From NCBI RefSeq assembly GCF_014851395.1, contig NW_024041373.1, positions 20,840,750 through 20,904,749 of the forward strand: DNA of 64,000 bases. The letters run 5' to 3'. Source of the stretch: Micropterus salmoides (lineage: Eukaryota > Chordata > Actinopteri > Centrarchiformes > Centrarchidae). Every line of letters starts with the position of its first letter. Position 1 is the first letter of the stretch. Below, piece by piece: positions 35,317-46,800 of the stretch. The notes under the pieces were generated by a model. The model worked only from the letters and a program-made list of their open reading frames with translations. It was not told the DNA's origin and did no database searches. The position numbers were made by a program, and so were the translations under genes.

Positions 35317-37783
35317 GTAAGTTTGACTTCTGTCAGTATGATTGTGTTGCGTTATTGTTTTTATTTCTAGTAGTCTCCATGTTTACGTTGATTGAATGAG
35401 AGGGATGTAATAGTCGCCCAATTGTGTTTGAAAAGATAAAGAAAAAAGTTTGAGTTGCTTCATGTTTTCCTCAAAGAGGTGTAATATGTCTCAATGTAAA
35501 ACACCATGCAGCTAAATAATCAAATTAAAAATCAACATGCGAATGGAAATGTGAACAATTTATGATTGAGGTTTTGGAGGTTTTCTAATTTCTGCAGAAC
35601 AAACAACATTCGTTTAGCATAGTTATTCCAGCCCAGAGCTTTTGCACTCCCGATATAGCCCAACTTATCAGATCCTGTATTATAATAGACGGCCCCTCAA
35701 ATCTGCTTTGCAACAAAGAGTGGCTATTTATATAACTCTGCTGCTCATTGATGTTGCAACTATTTAAAGCTGAAAGCTTTTGATCCTAATAATTGACAAA
35801 AAATTGTAAACCCCCCCCCCCCAAAAAAAGTGTTTCAAAAATGATTTTGTGGAATAAACGTCTTATTCTTTTCCACAAATGTCTCTTCAATATATCTGTT
35901 GAGTGTGAAAATTCACTGTAGACCTTGGAAAAAATATCAAGGTTTAATTACTTGCTTTTTCAAGAGTTTTTAACCGCATCTCGTGGTCCATTTCCATCCG
36001 CTCTGAAACATGACAAAATTAATTTGAAAGTGCCATAAAAAGCTAGCAAGTGGATGTAAGATTTGTTTTGTGAAACTAGTAAGATTGTGATAACCTAAAG
36101 AACTCCCCCATCAGCCTATAAGCACTACCCAATCATGACAAAGTGCAACACAGAAATTCCTTCATACTTATTTAGACATTATAAATTCAGCTTGGATGCA
36201 TACTGTTTCCTCAGGTCATCCTTGAGAAGTTCTTAGACCTTGCCTGAAGTCAATCTGCATCTAAGTCCATTGATAGGACATGATTGGTCAGGCACATAGC
36301 TGTCTGTATGTAAAGCCTCACAGTTCACAAAGTTATCAGCAAAACCTAAGTCATTAGCACAATCTTTATATCTTTTGAAAGGTATGACATAAGAACAAAA
36401 CTGTTGAGCACCGCAGTGCATCTGCTGTATGCCCCATTAAAGAGTTTTGGGGCATTTTTTTGTGGATTTTTCCTCCTCCGAATTGAAGGGCTAAGGATAG
36501 ATTGCTGATGGCTGACAGTCATCGACTGCTGTCAGCCCAGGTTTTCCCGATCTAGCCATAAGCTCGTTCATATAAAAGGGTTTTACCGCATATGACCACC
36601 ATTTGTAAACATGGACTAGTCTACTGGCAGCATAGCATCCTATTTTACAAATGAAAAGCAAAGTATAATATTAGACAAACACGAAGAAGTTAAACACATA
36701 ATCCAGGCTAAAAGCAACACAGCTGCAGCTGCCACATGCAGGAAGGACCGCTGACAAAAGATCGCCAACTGTGTGAATGCACACGTTAATAGGCTTATAA
36801 TATCACTGCCCCATTATTAAGGCACGAGTAGCTCTGACTATAATTACATTTGTGTGTTCCATTAAATGAATGTGTTGCTTAGATGTATTCTTATGGCCTG
36901 TATGACAATTTTAGCCTTATTCTTCCAGCTGCAACCTCGGCGGTATGGAACAGACCAATAAAAAAGAAACACTTTCAATTATGTAATATACCCCGGTAAG
37001 AAGTGAACCATCGTCCTTACCCTGAAAACCTAGGGTTGAACCCGAAGTTACCTCGCTAACCACAAACGGTGCTTCATAGTAGAGGCCTCTGGTGTGCGCC
37101 TGCCTTGGTAAATCAGGGGGTGAGTCTATTTTTTTATTGCAAAACTGAGGATTAAAACTGATCTACAGAGCGAACTCTCCCGCTCTCTCCTGGGAACATA
37201 AATTTGAAAAAAGTAGGGACTACTATGCCTACCAAACATGAAGCGAAGTGCTACACCTGCCTTAAACAAATAATTTTGAATTGTTATAGTGTTATTAACC
37301 TTTTTGTCACCATGTGTCATCCTGCACAAAAAGGTGGATGCTTCAAAGCTGGGTGATTGGATTAATTAATTGGACTGTGTTAGATATGACAATCAATATT
37401 TTGGTAGTTCCAATTGTTGCTTCCTCAAGCAATTACAAATGATGTATAAATTAATAAAAGGTGGAAAAGGTGAGGGTTGTCATGTCAATAAACAGCCCAA
37501 TGCCCGTATTGCAGATCTAAATCTCTTTTTCATCATCTCACCCCCCCCCATCTCTGTGTATTTGTATTTCCACTCCATATTTGCATGACCTGTAAATGCG
37601 CCCTCCTTCACCGGGTTTAGAACAAAGCCCTTCCCTCGCTGTCGTTTGCATCTAGCAGCATCTTTCCACGGATGATGCCTGTTCGCTGAATAACTGATGG
37701 CCACTCCACTGGCCAGGCGACGACATTTGCATATCACACTGGTTGTCTCGGGCTTACCTGCCATGTATCATCATTGTAGTAAA

Positions 37784-37817
<34 letters not shown>

Positions 37818-40800
37818 GGTAGAGGGAACGAGAACGAAGAGAGAAGGCTCCTCTGTTGGTACTGGAGCGCAGTTATTTTTATTTGGATTTTTAAGTGTTT
37901 AAGGTGGAGTTTAATTTGAACCATGACTCTAGAGGTAAGAGTTCTGTTTAATTTAAGCGTACTTTTGATTCACAGACTACAAACCTGAAATTCATTTTTC
38001 ACGCTACCTCCCTTGGTGAAATAATGTCTATGTTCATTATTTTCTCGTCCATCTGTTAACAAAAGAGGAATTTGTTTTGACATGGCATCCTCTCCTTAGC
38101 TTCTTCGTATCTTCGTGGTGTTTCTTGCTGTAGATTTGGCTGTTGGACTACCTGACAGCGCTGTTATAGTGTAAGCTAACTGCACAGTGGGATAAGGGTT
38201 TTCCCGGCCTGTTTAGATCATAAGAAAACCGCATTTTCATAAGAAAAAAGTATTATCTTCCACTTGGAGGAATATGAAAAACAGCATTACTACTTGGACT
38301 GTATACTACCATTATCTCAGGCATTCGAATGAGTCCTTTTCATTTAAGTGTTTGTTGTCGTGTCAGGGCTGTTGTGTGACATTAAAGCCCCATCCACACT
38401 ACTGCGTTTTCGAATTAAAACGCAGACCTTTTGCTACGTTTGCACTTCCCGTCCAGAATACAACGATGAAAGACCTAAAACAGAGAAGTTTGGAAACGCT
38501 GCCGACCACGTTTTGCATTTCAAAACTCCGGAGGGCGTTTTAGTAAAGATGGGCCAAAACGGAGGACTTTAGAAACGATGACGCAGCCGCTCTCGCACGG
38601 CTCTCTTATTGGGTCTTGCACAGCAGAAACACAATACTGCTGACCGGGTTTTTGACATCATATTTTTATTAAAATATTCTGTACTGTGCAAATAACACTC
38701 ATCTGCCTACACTTGTACTGTGCATGTCACCGTTTACTTTGCAACAACTCCCAGTCTGTTTTCTGCCGCCACCCTCCTGTGTTACATTCAGTAACAGTCC
38801 CAGCTCGTTATTGATCCATGCAACAAATAAAAACCTGGTCTGATGCTTAGTCTTTATTTATTCTTTCGCCAAATCTTCTGTAACTACGGAATAGACCATC
38901 TGTTTCATGTTTACACTGGCACGCGCATGCCCAGTACACCTGAATGGGTCCTAGCTGTGCTTTTTCAGTCGTTTTAATGTAGACGGAGCTCAACTCCAAA
39001 ACGCAGTGGAAACGCTGGTGTGGACAGAGATCGTATTTGTTTTAATTTTGTTTGTTTGTAAACTAAAACGGAGTAGTGTGGATGGGGCCTAAAAGTGGCT
39101 CTTCACACCTCTTCTAAAAGTGGCTCTTCACACCTCTTCTACCTGTAAGGCCAAATCCACTGTTTCATTCACCTTCAAAGGCTCTCTGAAGGCCAGAAAA
39201 AACCCCATGCAATGACCAGCACAGGACTGCCCACAGTGACATTAAGGGAGAATAAAGCGGGACTACGTAGTTGTTAGGTGTACACTTTTATTACTTGAGG
39301 CTGATAGGTAAAACATTTGCAAGTGTAGCTGCAGTGGCAGAGAAGTGGCTCATGAAAGTCTTGCTAAACTGTTCAAATGGAAAGTTTTGGCAAACACTGC
39401 ACAGTCCATACATAAGGAGCAGCTGAAAGTGAGATTTTATCAAATTAGAGTGTATAGTTTCTTCCTGCTTATCTTTTAGTCCTGAAGGCCTCTGAGCCTT
39501 CCACTCAATAACATTATATAACTTTTTGTAGGAGCTCTTTAGTTAACCACCTCCACAAAATGCCTAAAATGACATATTCACACTAAAACGCAACAGCAGC
39601 ATGTTAGCATTGTCATTGTTAGCATGCTGACGTTAGCATTCAGTGCAAAGCACCACTGTGGTAAGTTCAGCCTCACAGCCATGCTAACTGTTGACTGAAG
39701 TGTAACCAAAGAGCTAATTTCAGAAACCGAAACATCAATACTGGATATCTGCAATGGAAAGAGGCACTTGTCTCATTTAAAACAAAATCCATCAGACAAC
39801 AGCAGTACATTTAGTGTCATAGTCACTATATAAAATACATTAGGTGTGTACACCTGTGGTGTATCCCGGTTTAAATCCTCATCTCCTGCCTGTGCAAAGG
39901 ATTCAGGCTGGACAGACGATGAATATAGAAAGAGCTGGATGGGTTAATATGAGCATGCATGAATTTGTGTATTTGTTGCACATATCTGCATAGATTATAT
40001 AAAAAAAAGGTCTGTGCGTGATGTGTAGACCCTGCTTCCCTGTTATGTCTCTGTGCCCATTGAAATGTATGTGAGGTGTCTGTCAAAGCCAAGTAAAAAG
40101 CTTGGCTTAATGCCAGAAACCCTCGTACCGTACAAGGAAGGGAATCCTCTCTGTCCTGCTCGAGTGCTCTCTCTCTTGCTTCATCTCTCTTTCACACACA
40201 CACTAACTCACACCATTTCTTTTTCCTTCTCTAAAAAAGATATATTTACTGGTGAGCCACAAGTAAAACATGGGGAGCAAATTTGGAACTGGTCTCTCTG
40301 TTATATTATTATTCATTTGAAGGCTAGTTAACTGTGTTTATTTCTGTGTGTGTTCATTGTGAAGCCCCGGAGTGTGAGTGGAGTGGAGATGAGAAAAAGG
40401 CAGGCGGCACACATCGAGGCCCCACCCCAGGCCCCTGGACAGCCCCGGCCCAACACCTGCTGCCTCTGCTGGTGCGGCTGCTGCAAGTGTCTCTGGTAAG
40501 AAAATACTAAACTGCCATATTATACCGAATTCTGTGCTTATAGCAGCTCTAATCAATATTTTTCGAATAACAGTGTATCAAATGACACTGTGAAAGGCAT
40601 CACTTGTAGTGATTAAACTACAGAGAATTATCACTTGAATCTGCTGCTTCCCTCGGCTTTACAGAGCTTTATAGTGAGTTTCAGCTCATTGTTTAGCTGT
40701 CCAACTATTTTACTGATTACTCTCACTGCTCTCATAGTATTGTTTTCACTTGCTGTAGGCAGCTGTTTACTGTGAAAAAGCTCTAAAAACCCACTGTACA

Positions 40801-43800
40801 CCACCTGCTCAGCACCAAACGGCAGACAGATACAGTTAGGGATTATCTGGTGAACTCAGTGAGGAGTTGGTAGAGACCAAAACAGAGCTAAAAGAAATTG
40901 AATATTAGACATAAACACAACGCCAAATTAATTATAATGAATGATGTTGCTCCATAACTACTGGATGTGTAAATAAGCACTCCATAGCCAATTGTTAACT
41001 ACAGTATAGCCACTTTATAAAGAGCTATCCAAAAGCAGGGGCTTGTAGGATGTAGGGACTTTGTGGCACAACATCATCTGGTGACCTTTAGCATGTTTAT
41101 AGTTTATTAGTTTTTTTGATTGGAGAGGAATTGGCAACATTGCTTTTGATGCATTGACTGGGGTAGTTCTGAAGCTGCCTTTAAAAAAAAAATCATCCAG
41201 CTAAAAGCAGTGTTGGAACCATATTTGATAATCATAAAATCATATAACTAGAGAGATACCAAGTATACAGCTCCTTTAAATATTGTATTATTAAACAGCC
41301 AATTTTTATTTTTATCTTTTTTGTATTGTTATTGTGTTTAATGAGGGAAAGCCACTGGCTCTTAACATTCAATCTACACCTTAATATTTTTTAAACAGTG
41401 CTAGTTGTATTAGGAAACAAAAAAAAAAAAAACAAACAGTTGATCCTGCTCTTAATTGTGCTGCCTAATCTGTGATGTTACACTGATGCTGAGTTACCTA
41501 GAAATCTGAAACCTAGAAGTTTTCATAGTTGAGCAATGACGCCAGATGTTAAGTCAGTTTTAGGGCAAAATCCCCATCAAATGTACTTCATTATTTGTAT
41601 TCCACTGTTGAGCATCACTTATTCTGTACTGTTTTTGTATTTGCTGCAGTCTATATTTATCTGTCTCACCTTGGGTATGGACTGTGTTGGGGTGAGATAA
41701 AATGACCATTGATTACCATGGGTCCTTTGGAGTCCATGCCAGTGATTTTGCAGGCAGAGAAATAGGTTTTTGGTAGTTGAATGTTTGGAACAATATATGG
41801 TACAGGACTGTGGTAAAGGTGTGTTATGGGAGTATACAGGATGATTTTACTCTTCACCAGGGTGTCCGCAGGGTCTTAAAAAGTCTTAAAAGGTAATAAA
41901 TAAATTTAGTGAAAATTAAGGCCATTAAGAAGTATTAAAAAGTCTTAATTGCCATTTCACAAGGTATTACATTTTGTAGATATTTTTGTCAATGTGAACA
42001 TCCTTTTTGTCCAAAGAGTTTTTACGGTAAAAGTGTGGGTGAACATATTTATTTATATTGCATAGCCAATATTACTAGACAGGTAGGACGTAGTGAGTTA
42101 TTATCATAGGTTTTTATTACCCTAAGTATTCACCACTCATCCAACATGTGAAACCGACAGTGAGGACATTAAAAGTGTGGCCTGAGGGGACAGACTCTGT
42201 GCTGCAAGACCAACCCCCGATGTATGTGGCAAGGCATTTAGGTCATCAGTGACTGTTGTTGTTGTGCTGACCTGCTTCAAATCCACCTCCATCGAGCCAG
42301 TGCCAAAACACTCCACTCCAACTTGTCTCAACGACTACTGCTCAGTAGCACGGACCCCCATCATCACAAAGTGCTTAGAGCAGTTGGTCCTGGCACATCT
42401 CAAATCCTGCCAATTTGCCTACCATAAAAACAGGAGGACAGAAGATGCAGTCTCCATAGCACTGCACTCTGTCCTCTCACACCTGGACAATAGTGACACA
42501 TACATTAGAATGCTGTTCATAGACTTCAGCTCAGCATTTAACACTGTTATCCCTTCTAAGTTAATCACCAAACTCACAGATCTGGGCATCAGTGATTCTA
42601 TCTGCAGCTGGTTACTGGACTTTCTGACCAACAGGTCCCAACATATTCGGATGGACCACAACTGTTCTTCCACCCTCACCCTTAACACTGGCGTACTACA
42701 AGGCTGTGTGATGAGTCTGTTCCTCTACTCCCTCTTCACCCACGACTGCAGATCTGGACATGGTTCCAACACCATCATCAAATTTGCAAATGACACCACG
42801 GTGATTGCGCCGACAACAAGCTGCTGCTCAAGACCAAGAAGACTAAGGAACTCATCGTGGACTTCAGGAGGAATGCTGACACTCATCCACCCATCCACAT
42901 CAACGGTGGAGCGTGTGACCAGTTTCAAATTCCTGGGGATCCACATCTCACAGGACCTCGCCTGGACGACTAACTGCTCCAACCTGGTCAAGAAGGCTCA
43001 CCAGCGCCTCTTTTTCCTGCGGACTCTGAAGAAAAACCACCTCTCTTCAGACATCCTGGTGAACTTATACCACTGCACCATCGAGAGCAGAAGGTGGTAA
43101 AAACCGCCCAGCGCATCACTGGAGCCTCACTTCCTGCTATTAAGGACATCTACAGGAAGCGTTGCCTTAGGAAAGCAATACACATCAGAAAAGACTCCTG
43201 CCACCCAGCACACAGACTGTTTGCCCTCCTGCCCTCTGGGAGGCGCTACAGGAGCCTACGGACAAAAACCACCAGGCGCAGGAACAGCTTTTTCCCTACA
43301 GCTGTCTCTCTGCTGAACTCTGCCCCGCAACGCCGCACCCCCCTTCACACACATACTCACCATCCTCCCCTGGACTGAATCAGCTACACTTACCAATTGC
43401 ACTGCCATAATGGACTTTGACACCACTGCACTATTAACTGCACCTTTCATCTAAGCATACCATTGCACTACTGTACATTTGTACTGCACATTCTGTATAG
43501 ACTGTAAATCATTTCCTAGACATAGACATTCCTACTGTACATACTGTATAATCCCCACAATAATCACATTTGCACTATGTACATATTATATAGTTATTCA
43601 TACCGTACTGCCATAATCATAACCTGTTCATAGCCTGTATTTACCAGTAGCATTAGATATTCATGTATACATATATTTATATTAGTGCTGGGCAACGAGT
43701 AAAATTTTTAATCGCGATTAATCGCATTGTTATGTGCAAAATTAAATAATGAATTCTAAAGTAGTGTATTGCACACTTTCGTATGTACATTTTTTAAATG

Positions 43801-46800
43801 TACTGCTATATACACAAAAGTGCAATAACATTTGGTTTGCAAACACTTTAAACAAATAAGGTGCTTTTTACCAGCAGTTTTCCCTTTACACAGTAGCAAT
43901 AAAATATTTCTTGTAAATCTCAACTTTAACATTAATGTAATCAAATCAAATATTAAACCAAAGCTATTTGCCACTGCCAGGGAATTACCTTTTATCTAGC
44001 TTGTTAAAACAAGTTACCATCAGAGTCCAGTTTTCTTGGGATTTTTTCTGAGCAGGTATCAGCAGAAACATTTTTCTTTTATCAGGGAGCAGCAGAAAAT
44101 TGTCTATGTTCAGTAGCAAGTGTGTTACAGTGAGGTGAAGTGGTCGAGCACAAGGTGTAGCGACAAGCGGGTGCGTTCCCGTGAAACTGTCGCGGTCGTA
44201 CTCGCCTCACGTACACACCCGCCTGCTGCCGAAGTTGAATTGACCATTCGGTAAGCCACGCCCCGAATACGCAGCTGGCCAATCACAGCACAGTATAGGA
44301 CTCGCTCTAACTGAGGTCCGACACTTTCATGGCTGCGCTCATTTGACTAATGCAAAAGGAGTCGTTTTCTAGCTTTTTTTGGCTGTATTTTTCTAAGATA
44401 TGGTCATACGCTTTTCCTGGGTCACTTGTAATAATTACAGTCGCTACCCAGAGAGGTTGATAGGAGAAGTACGATTTATTCTCTTTTAAAAACCTGAAAT
44501 AAATCCAGAAAAATGTCGGCTGTGGATTGTTCCTAATGTTTTTTAGTTAGCTAACGCTAGCTAACTTCCTACTGAATGTAAGGTAATAAAGCCCTACTGT
44601 TCTGCTTTTTTAATTAATGTAATAATGAATAGAGGCCTACCCAGCTTTACAGGAACAGTGTTGTTGTCGTTTATATCGTTGTCTTTTGTCTCAGTCGTCG
44701 GGGGGTGCCGTGGTTCACTTGTACTGTGTAAGTGTTAGACTTTAGCTTCTATCTTAAATTTTTTTTCTCGTCTGTTTGAGTCAGTTTGACAGCCTGAATA
44801 CAACCTTAAAATCTATAACGCAACTGCAAAACTGTCTGCTTCTTTATGAGATCGCTTTTTCCAACAATTCTGACAATATTTCTCCGGGGAGTGCAGTAAC
44901 AGACAGTGGCAGCGCCAATGGTTTGTCGGACTTAGCAACAGTTACTAAGGGGGACGGGGTTTTGAACTTTTTGTACGCGACGCACAGCACAAATCATTGG
45001 AAGAGAGACTGATCCTCGCTGTTCGTGAGTTTCCAGAATCTAAATAGTTATCAGGACCTCAACAGGGGGGAATTCACATGGCAGAGCATCCCCGCAAAAC
45101 TAAATGCAGGCCTATCACGTAAAGTTAGCCTATGTATAATTTTAATTTAAGTTAAAAAGGCTACGGCTGTGCAGCGCACAGAAGCCGTTGCCATGGTTAA
45201 TATCCATACAGCGCCTGCCTTCGCTCGCGGAGCGCAGTCTCCCCTTCTGTTCACCTGAGAGAACCTGGCGAAACCTCTCTCCGCTGCTTGTTTGGGAGGG
45301 TTATTTGCAGGCTGATCAACATCCCAACTCTCCTGTGACCCATGGTTTGACTGTAGGCCTATGTGTATTCAGAGCCAGTGAGCAACGGACTTAATAATAA
45401 TAATAATAACGGAAATAATAATTTCAAAAAACTGCGTTAATGTGCGATTAAAAAACAATTGTCGGCGTTTACGCATTAACATGCCCAGCCCTAATTTATA
45501 TTTACATATCATTCATACTTTGCACTTGTATAATAATGTATATTCTATTTAATTACTGCTTAAGCACTTCTGGTTAGATGCTATCTGCATTTGTTGCTTT
45601 GTGCCAGTGACATGCACAATGACAATAAATTTGAATCTAATCTATTCTGTGTAACGTTAGGCGCAAGGATCTACCGTGCAAGCCTTTCACTCTCATACGC
45701 CCCTAAAGATAGATCCGTGCGAACCGGAAAACTGATTTACGAGCACAACCGACCGTAACCTTCCACCATGCTAATCATTCAAAACATGGTCGGACTGAGC
45801 TCTGTGGCCGCTTAAACAGCCCCGCAACTCAAAAACAAGAGCAAGATGCGCTGTCAGCAGGTGAAGCTGTAAGACAGAAGACAGGGAAAATATAAGCAGC
45901 TTTTGGGTTTGGCTAACATTAGCTGGCTATTTAGCTACATCTGTGCCTTTTTATTGAAACGCGTTCAACTTTTCATAAAGCCGATGCGCTCGTCAATGTC
46001 ACTTTTCGTGAACAGATCAATCACAGCCTGTTTGATCTGTTCAACATTTCAACATTTGGAAAGTTTGACATCAAACTTTCCAAATGTTGAACAAATCGTT
46101 CTGCATAAATAGTTACGATTATTGACTTTGATTATTAAGTTAGTAGCCTACTTAAAATTAAAGTTAGAGACTAACTACCATGTAGAACATTTTTCTTGCA
46201 TAAAGTTAATGAATAAAAAACAACCCCAAAATGAAACAGCTGTAACTGGAACTAATATTATAATAGTGGTAAGTAAGTGGTAACAACATATAATTAACAT
46301 ATTAATATCAAACTAACAGTTTACTATTATAGTAACAATATACTTTTAATATAATGTTATAATATTATACTAATACACTCATTCATACTAGCTCCTCTTC
46401 CAGGGTGTGGATAGGGCCACTGTAGTTGACAGATGTAGATTTAGCCAGAGCCAGGATGCCATTGTGCCAATATGTGCTGCTTCTCGCCTCCTCCTCCTTC
46501 TGAGAGCTATGTGTTGTCCTTGTTTTACATCTGTTATACTAAAGTTTACACAAATCAGCTTTCTGATGTAGATCAGCTTTTTGATTGCAAATGTCTGTGC
46601 TACACTGCCTATACTACTTAACGTTATCCATCACTCAATTTATTCTCTTCAGCTTTGTTCCCTTCTGGCCTATTTGAATTATGTTGTATTGATACAGTGG
46701 TTGATGAAAGTTATCACAAAGTTATCTTGTTTAGTTTTACAGTCTCAAAATGTATTTATAGTAAATGTAAGTTAAAGGTGTGTTGTGTAGTATTTAGTGG

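Larger units (their letters stand above)
42200..45648 (+). mobile_element. Rex/jockey-like LINE, split by a hAT insertion
   Basis: A 5'-truncated non-LTR retrotransposon: reverse transcriptase (42249-43100), C-terminal block (43094-43378), 3' UTR, and a tail at about 45615-45645 reading CACAATGACAATAAATTTGA ATCTAATCTA, a typical LINE 3' end. The 3' UTR is interrupted by a separate 1811-bp hAT-like element at 43683-45493. Removing that element joins TTGTACATAC-type AT-rich UTR on both sides. Same orientation as the host gene. Confidence 0.9.

Noticed and set aside
44082..45012. Open frames of 66 and 78 codons inside the hAT-like element
   Set aside because: No transposase motifs; short and in opposite directions.
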